Shown piece after piece: positions 5,849-9,844 of a DNA stretch of 9,844 nt (position 1 is its first letter; each line of letters begins with the position of its first letter). The stretch comes from Candidatus Sumerlaeota bacterium (GTDB lineage: Bacteria > Sumerlaeota > Sumerlaeia > MWCT01). The stretch covers positions 1 to 9,844 of the forward strand of contig JAPLSR010000480.1 of the NCBI GenBank assembly GCA_026398545.1, in the 5' to 3' direction. The position numbers and the translations under genes are program-made. Below the pieces are notes generated by a model. It searched no databases, had not been told where the DNA came from, and saw nothing but the letters and a program-made list of their open reading frames with translations.

Positions 5849-7027
5849 ATGACTCATATCCATAAGATGAATACTGAGATTTCATCCCGTATAAACCGCT
5901 CGTTAGTTCTGTCATTGATACATGAGAACCCGCTCATTTCACGAGCCCAATTGTCTGTCCTGACAGGTCTTGACCGCTCAACAATCACCCACATCCTCAA
6001 ATATCTCCTTGATGAGAAGATTGTCCGGGAAACCGAGAAAGGCAAGGCGAGTTCCCGCGGGGGAAGACGACCCATTTCCCTCGAAGTTCAATACGACGGA
6101 AGATTCCTTCTCGCCATTGAGGCGGGAACTGAAAATTGCGATGCGGTCATGGTCAATCTCAGGGGCGATGAAATCAGGCGCTGGCGGAGAAAAATCAGGC
6201 GCGGCGAACCACTGCTGGATATCCTGAGGGATATCATTCACAAAATTGAGACAACCGCCAGAAAGGAATTCAAAAACAGTATTGTTATAGGAATAAGTTC
6301 CCCGGGCATTATTGACGTGGAAAAAGGGGTCGTCAGGTTCTGTGATTATCATCAATGGCGCGATGTGGATGTTGTCACTCCTATAGGGAAAAAATACAGG
6401 AAATTCGTTTTTATTGAGAATGACGCCAATGCGGCTGCCGTGGGAGAACTGAGCCAGCATGCTGAATCTAACAACAGGGGTCTTTTATATCTGCTCATTC
6501 GGGAATCGCCTCCTGAAAGCGAGCAGATACTGGGCGTCGGAGGGGCAATCATATTCAACGGCAGTCTCTGGCATGGCACCAATTTCTTTGCGGGAGAGGT
6601 CTCTGATACGCTCAATAGCCTCTTTCTCACCGGTATGATAAAGAAGTGGCGGGATAAGATGTCCCGCACACATGAAATGAAGAAAAGAACACTGGGTTAT
6701 CTTCTGGAATCCGCCGCGAATAACAACCCCGACTCAAGAGCCGCGGCGGACGAGATTGCCTCACATCTGGGCAAATTCATGGGCGAGGTTGTGGCATTTC
6801 TGGACCCCGGCTGTGTTATGATTTATATAAACCCTTCTCATGACGGTTATGACATGGCGGCAAGGATTGAGGAATATTTTTACAAACACATACCGGCGGG
6901 TTTCGGCACCACCCGATTCCTTGCGCCCCGGCTTAAAGAGCGAGCCATAATAAAGGGGCTGATTTCCCTGACCCAGGAGAAGATTTTCGTCCGCGACGGG
7001 ATTCACAGTTCGCTCCTTTTCAAATGA
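5849..7027 (+). CDS. ROK-family winged-helix transcriptional regulator (NagC/XylR type), zinc motif absent
   Basis: This 392-residue protein has an N-terminal winged helix (about 13-61, recognition helix near 'LDRSTITHILKYL') and a wing with GGRRP. A ROK sugar-kinase-like domain follows. Kinase-fold marks are 'LLAIEAGTE' near 87-95, 'IGISSPGIIDVEKG' near 148-161 and 'IENDANAAAVGE' (189-200, with D192 where ROK kinases keep their catalytic Asp). The usual 'AGExGH...CxCGxxGCxE' zinc motif is missing: the sequence reads AGEVSD (248-253) and has no cysteine cluster. It is probably a DNA-binding regulator that senses a sugar or derivative, not a working kinase. The target is unknown, and nothing nearby is sugar catabolism. 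ATG 5849 has GGAAG directly adjoining it, and ATG 5867 is an alternative. The family call is firm, the ligand unknown. Confidence 0.88.
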   Translation: MTHIHKMNTEISSRINRSLVLSLIHENPLISRAQLSVLTGLDRSTITHILKYLLDEKIVRETEKGKASSRGGRRPISLEVQYDGRFLLAIEAGTENCDAVMVNLRGDEIRRWRRKIRRGEPLLDILRDIIHKIETTARKEFKNSIVIGISSPGIIDVEKGVVRFCDYHQWRDVDVVTPIGKKYRKFVFIENDANAAAVGELSQHAESNNRGLLYLLIRESPPESEQILGVGGAIIFNGSLWHGTNFFAGEVSDTLNSLFLTGMIKKWRDKMSRTHEMKKRTLGYLLESAANNNPDSRAAADEIASHLGKFMGEVVAFLDPGCVMIYINPSHDGYDMAARIEEYFYKHIPAGFGTTRFLAPRLKERAIIKGLISLTQEKIFVRDGIHSSLLFK

Positions 7028-7115
7028 TTATGATTGCGTAAATTTTGGACTTGAGATATAAACCGGTCATAGATTTGGGAAGAAAATGATAACAAAAAAT
7101 TGCAACTTATGGCTT

Positions 7116-7136
7116 CATATAGAGTCGTGTATAAGC
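7116..7136 (+). repeat. Left imperfect direct repeat bordering the restriction-modification island
   Basis: CATATAGAGTCGTGTATAAGC matches the sequence at 8923-8943 at 15 of 21 positions, best in the GTGTAT-AGC end. The two copies lie outside the endonuclease and methyltransferase genes in the same orientation. This could be a degenerate recombination or cassette boundary. No integrase is present in the window. Confidence 0.35.
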
Positions 7137-7218
7137 GAAATATTTCGCAAAATATGCCAATTAGGGAGCATAAACAAAATGCTTCGGTTATTTTAAATTA
7201 GGCGCAATGCCGTGCCTA
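7135..7218. repeat. Run of three inverted repeats in the leader of the restriction gene
   Basis: The 217-bp AT-rich gap before the endonuclease holds a perfect 14-bp palindrome GCGAAATATTTCGC (7135-7148). Next come TATGC-N10-GCATA (7153-7172) and TAGGC-N10-GCCTA (7199-7218). The last arm pair can be extended by TTTAAATT (7192-7199) with AATTTAAA (7223-7230). These could be operator half-sites for control of the restriction gene or structured mRNA near its ribosome-binding site. No separate controller (C) protein gene is visible. Confidence 0.4.
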
Positions 7219-7244
7219 TTAAAATTTAAACAAGGAATTGAGTG

Positions 7245-8024
7245 ATGGAAAATAAAAAGCAGAAAGTAATAACGGAAATATTTAAAATTTGTAAAGAAAA
7301 AGTTAACTTTATTTTTCATAACGAATTGGTAAAAAAAGTAAGTAAGAAATATAAATTTGGAAATCCTTTTGATGCTACAAAACTTGATAATCTTGATAAA
7401 TTCCCCGGCATTTTAATTAAGAATGATTATTTTATTATTCATCAAGGTAAAGGTTATCACAAATTTATCAAAGGCATTAATAAAGCTTTTCATAAATTTG
7501 AGATAATCCCTTCTAAGAATGTCATTGATAGGGAATATAAAAAGAGCATTTTAAACGAATATGATACCAGCGAGTCAAATATGCTTTCTGTTGGAAGTAA
7601 TCTAAAAATCTTTCATCACTTTTTATATGGAAATACTGATGTTTGTCCAAAGATTTATTTCCCTAGAAGAACAAAAACAAGTTTCGAATATAATTTTGAT
7701 GATGAAAAAATAGTAATGGAAAATATACAAATGGAAATTGATTTAACTATGGAATATAACGGTATGGTTACCGTTTTCGAAGGTAAGAATGGCTTACCAG
7801 AAAATTTTGCAATCTATCAGCTATTTCATCCTTTTAAATATTTTGCTGATATTAAAAAGGAAAATAAGTTACCAATAAGACAAATAACTGCTTGTTATGT
7901 TTTGCGATACAGAGAAAATAATAATTCTCATCTACGACTTTATAATTACACTTTTAAAGATGAAAACAATGTTTGCTCGATAAAATTATTGAAAAATGCC
8001 CAATATAATTTAGTTGGAAAGTGA
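7245..8024 (+). CDS. Type II-like restriction endonuclease, PD-(D/E)XK superfamily (putative)
   Basis: This 259-residue, lysine-rich protein precedes a DNA methyltransferase by 3 nt. A PD-(D/E)XK nuclease centre is visible: 'QMEIDLTMEYNGMVTVFEGK', with E164, D166, E179 and K181, followed by 'ENFAIYQLFHPFKYF', a Gln-containing helix common after the core in such nucleases. The N-terminal part (about 1-90) is rich in Lys, Phe and Asn and may serve DNA binding, but I do not recognise a domain there. ATG 7245 is chosen because AAGGA lies 8 nt upstream. Codon use is extremely AT-rich (one sampled 60-nt line is 17% GC) compared with the hydrogenase genes, a sign of transfer. The recognition sequence cannot be deduced. 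Restriction function rests on the motif plus the adjacent methyltransferase. Confidence 0.75.
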   Translation: MENKKQKVITEIFKICKEKVNFIFHNELVKKVSKKYKFGNPFDATKLDNLDKFPGILIKNDYFIIHQGKGYHKFIKGINKAFHKFEIIPSKNVIDREYKKSILNEYDTSESNMLSVGSNLKIFHHFLYGNTDVCPKIYFPRRTKTSFEYNFDDEKIVMENIQMEIDLTMEYNGMVTVFEGKNGLPENFAIYQLFHPFKYFADIKKENKLPIRQITACYVLRYRENNNSHLRLYNYTFKDENNVCSIKLLKNAQYNLVGK

Positions 8025-8027
8025 CAA

Positions 8028-8897
8028 ATGAATAACAAAGCAAATATAAAAGAGTATTCAAATAAAGTGTTTTTAAAAGATATACTGGAACTTTTGAAAG
8101 AACTGCCAAATAACAGTGTCGATGTGATTTACGGAGACCCTGATTATAATGTGGGTATAAAATATGGAGACAAAACATATACAAAAACTTTTGACGAATA
8201 TATTGAGTGGTATATAAAATTAGCAAAAGAATCTTTAAGGGTTCTAAAAGACACTGGAAATATGTTTTTGATAAATTACCCAAAACAAAATTCTTATCTG
8301 CGGGTCAAATATTTAGATAAAGTGTGTTATGAAGTTTCTGATTATGTATGGGTATATAATACAAATGTTGGACATAGCCCCAAACGATTTACAACTGCAC
8401 ATAGAAATATTTTACACTGTCGCAAAACAAAGGATAATAATTTTTATAAAGAAAATGTAGCAGTACCATATCAGAATCCAACTGACAAAAGAATATTAGG
8501 AAATATAGCCAATGGTTCAAAAGGAAGAATGCCATATAGCTGGTTTTATTATAATTTGGTAAAAAACGTAAGTAAAGAAAAAACTTTTCACTCCTGCCAG
8601 ATACCTCAAAAACTTTCTGAAATGCTGATAAAAAGTTGTACTTTGGAAGGTGATATTGTTTTAATTCTTTTTGGTGGAAGTGGTTCAGAAATAGAAGTAT
8701 GTAAGATATTAAAGAGACAATATATTTCTGCTGAAATCGATGAAAAATATCATAAAATGATAATGGAGAGATTAAACAAAGGCAAAATAGAAGAAAGATA
8801 TAAATTGCGGTCGAAAAAATATAATACAGAAGATATATCATTACAACTCACACTTTTAGAAGAACAAGGAATTTATTCAACAAATAGGAGAAAATGA
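8028..8897 (+). CDS. DNA methyltransferase of a type II-like restriction-modification system (amino-methyltransferase, beta-class order)
   Basis: This 289-residue enzyme should methylate an amino group (N6-adenine or N4-cytosine) in the site cut by the upstream endonuclease, using S-adenosylmethionine. Motif IV comes first, 'GDPDYNVGIKYG' (D37-P38-D39-Y40), and the SAM-binding motif I-like 'FGGSGSE' (215-221) comes near the C-terminus. That is the beta-class order. Both motifs deviate from the consensus (DPPY; D-x-F-x-G-x-G-T), which could be family-specific or weaken activity. 'NYPKQNSYLRVKYLD', 'GRMPYSWFYYNL' and 'FHSCQIPQKLSEMLI' fit the region between the motifs. GGAAAG lies about 7 nt before ATG 8028. 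It is as AT-rich as its neighbour and surely co-transferred. Its target is unknown. Confidence 0.85.
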   Translation: MNNKANIKEYSNKVFLKDILELLKELPNNSVDVIYGDPDYNVGIKYGDKTYTKTFDEYIEWYIKLAKESLRVLKDTGNMFLINYPKQNSYLRVKYLDKVCYEVSDYVWVYNTNVGHSPKRFTTAHRNILHCRKTKDNNFYKENVAVPYQNPTDKRILGNIANGSKGRMPYSWFYYNLVKNVSKEKTFHSCQIPQKLSEMLIKSCTLEGDIVLILFGGSGSEIEVCKILKRQYISAEIDEKYHKMIMERLNKGKIEERYKLRSKKYNTEDISLQLTLLEEQGIYSTNRRK

Positions 8898-8922
8898 AAT
8901 TTGATTATAGGGCATAGCACAG

Positions 8923-8943
8923 CATGTAACATTGTGTATCAGC
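8923..8943 (+). repeat. Right imperfect direct repeat bordering the restriction-modification island
   Basis: CATGTAACATTGTGTATCAGC is the partner of 7116-7136 (15 of 21 identical, same orientation). It lies 25 nt after the methyltransferase stop and is followed at once by the small palindrome GGCT-AA-AGCC (8947-8956). Confidence 0.35.
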
Positions 8944-8959
8944 AAGGGCTAAAGCCACA

Positions 8960-8986
8960 TTTTTCTTTCGCACAGTGAGAGAAAAA
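8960..8986. repeat. Hairpin downstream of the methyltransferase gene
   Basis: TTTTTCTTTCG and TGAGAGAAAAA can form an 11-bp stem (two G-U pairs) around the loop CACAG. No T-run follows, so it is not a classic intrinsic terminator. It may protect the 3' end of the restriction-modification mRNA or be part of the island boundary. Confidence 0.4.
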
Positions 8987-9047
8987 TATCAAATACACAA
9001 AAACCGCTATATGAAATTGGTCGTAAAATCCAAAAGAAGGTATTAAC

Positions 9048-9173
9048 ATGAAACCTTAGGGGTTTTTGGGGTTCATTAGTTATGTTATCTGCGATTACAG
9101 CATTGTCATTTTCTTTGCTGTGGTCATTGCTATTATCCTTAATGATGGACTTGGAATTTGGTCCAAATCTTGA
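9048..9173 (+). pseudogene. Tiny hydrophobic reading frame with amber stop at codon 4
   Basis: An AGAAGG stands 8 nt before ATG 9048, a good start. The frame reads Met-Lys-Pro-TAG, then stays open for 37 more codons to TGA 9171-9173. The downstream part is a clear membrane segment ('YSIVIFFAVVIAIIL') with a short polar tail ('NDGLGIWSKS'). A TTG at 9066 could start a 35-residue version that avoids the amber. The stop overlaps the possible TTG start of the next gene (TTGA), as in coupled genes. It could be a recently inactivated small membrane protein, a gene using the later start, or chance. No family is recognised. Confidence 0.3.
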
Positions 9174-9844
9174 ATAATCACCCTAAATTTTTCCGCTTTT
9201 TAATATTGCCGGGGTTTGCAGTTCCTTTTTTCATTGCAGGCGGATGCGCCACCGGAGGAGGTCGCAAGATGATGGTCAACAAACCAATTGAGTCAACTCT
9301 CAAAGAGAGCGAGCGCCCGATTGAACTCATTGCCCATCGGGGAGCATCAGCCCTTGCGCCGGAAAACACGCTATGCGCCTTTCGTCTTGCTTATTCCCTG
9401 GGCGCCCCCGCCGCTGAATGTGACGTCCACCTGACGCGGGATGGTCGCGTTGTTGTGCATCATGATGAAAGCACAAAGCGGACGACCGGTCAGGATTTGC
9501 TGATTTGCAACACCACGTCTGAGGAACTGAAGCGACTTGATGCGGGGCGATTGGTGGGTGAAACGTTCACGGGAGAGCGCATCCCGTTTTTAGAGGAGGC
9601 GCTGGCGGTCGTCCCGGCAGGAAGACGGTTTTATATCGAAATCAAGTGCGGCGTGGAGGTGCTCCCCACTATGGAAGAGATTATCAACAAAAGCGGAAAG
9701 CGGAAGCAGGTGGTCATTATCGGCTTCAGCCTTGACACCGTCTCCGAGGCGAAGAGGCGCATGCCGGATATTCCCATGTTCTGGCTGCGCGGTACGGAAA
9801 AGGAGAAGGACACAAAAAAACCCCTCCCGCACAGATTGGATTGG
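9170..9844 (+). CDS. Glycerophosphodiester phosphodiesterase, possibly a lipoprotein (C-terminus beyond window)
   Basis: The enzyme hydrolyses glycerophosphodiesters to glycerol-3-phosphate and an alcohol. GDPD motifs run in order from the HRG: 'IELIAHRGASALAPENT' (catalytic His/Arg and Glu), 'ECDVHLTRDGRVVVHHDES' (Glu/Asp metal ligands and the second catalytic His) and 'FYIEIKCG' (metal-ligand Glu). The frame is open to the window end. Two starts compete. TTG 9170 overlaps the preceding stop and gives a basic, hydrophobic N-terminus ending in 'FFIAGGCATGGG', a lipoprotein signal with a candidate lipidated Cys at residue 26. ATG 9269 has an excellent GGAGGAGGT 6 nt upstream and gives a cytoplasmic form. 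I favour the lipoprotein because about 18 polar linker residues separate ATG 9269 from the domain. The enzyme family is firm; start and location are not. Confidence 0.85.
   Translation, partial: MNNHPKFFRFLILPGFAVPFFIAGGCATGGGRKMMVNKPIESTLKESERPIELIAHRGASALAPENTLCAFRLAYSLGAPAAECDVHLTRDGRVVVHHDESTKRTTGQDLLICNTTSEELKRLDAGRLVGETFTGERIPFLEEALAVVPAGRRFYIEIKCGVEVLPTMEEIINKSGKRKQVVIIGFSLDTVSEAKRRMPDIPMFWLRGTEKEKDTKKPLPHRLDW

Noticed and set aside
7199..7218. Integron attC-like site (TTAGGC ... GCCTAT)
   Set aside because: The core arms are in the reverse order relative to a real attC (RYYYAAC ... GTTRRRY), and no integrase is present.
8389..8841. Minus-strand open frame of 150 residues, aromatic-rich
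   Set aside because: It is antisense to the methyltransferase; the hydrophobic look results from complementing Lys/Asn/Glu-rich AT codons.
1..9844. CRISPR array, tRNA or rRNA genes
   Set aside because: I saw no regularly spaced repeats and no cloverleaf or conserved rRNA sequence on either strand.

Overview
The window looks like chromosomal DNA of an anaerobic, hydrogen-metabolising bacterium. A ROK-type winged-helix regulator, Shine-Dalgarno-led genes and a CRP-type operator all argue for Bacteria. The core is of moderate GC content. I cannot name the phylum from the sequence alone.

Layout. (1) Bases 1-547, minus strand: the first 182 residues of a protein like a hydrogenase/sulfite-reductase iron-sulfur beta subunit, running off the left edge. 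(2) 548-990: a divergent intergenic region holding a perfect CRP/FNR-type operator (TGTGA-N6-TCACA), a TATAAT box for the minus gene and a small GC-rich hairpin repeat. (3) 991-5664, plus strand: a compact operon for a cytoplasmic group 3 (3b-like, sulfhydrogenase-type) [NiFe] hydrogenase in the order beta (4Fe-4S), gamma (FAD/NAD(P)H, 2Fe-2S), delta (small subunit), alpha (NiFe large subunit). It is followed by the dedicated C-terminal maturation protease and a short HypA-like nickel chaperone that lacks the zinc domain. Most junctions overlap (TAATG, ATGA), so translational coupling is likely. (4) 5665-5848: a nested inverted-repeat element. (5) 5849-7027: a ROK-family regulator lacking the usual zinc-binding motif. 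(6) 7028-9047: a strikingly AT-rich island with a two-gene restriction-modification system (PD-(D/E)XK-type endonuclease followed by a beta-class-like DNA methyltransferase). It is bordered by imperfect 21-bp direct repeats and several hairpins and looks horizontally acquired. (7) 9048-9844: a tiny hydrophobic reading frame with an early amber codon, then the N-terminal part of a glycerophosphodiester phosphodiesterase, possibly a lipoprotein, running off the right edge.

How it works together. Alpha and delta form the H2-activating core. Delta passes electrons through iron-sulfur clusters to beta, and gamma exchanges them with NAD(P)H. The protease trims the alpha C-terminus after nickel insertion, and the HypA-like protein may deliver the nickel. 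The other pleiotropic maturation genes (hypB-F) are not in the window. The operator between the two divergent beta-type genes suggests shared control by a CRP/FNR-family regulator, which would fit redox or carbon-status control; this last step is inference.
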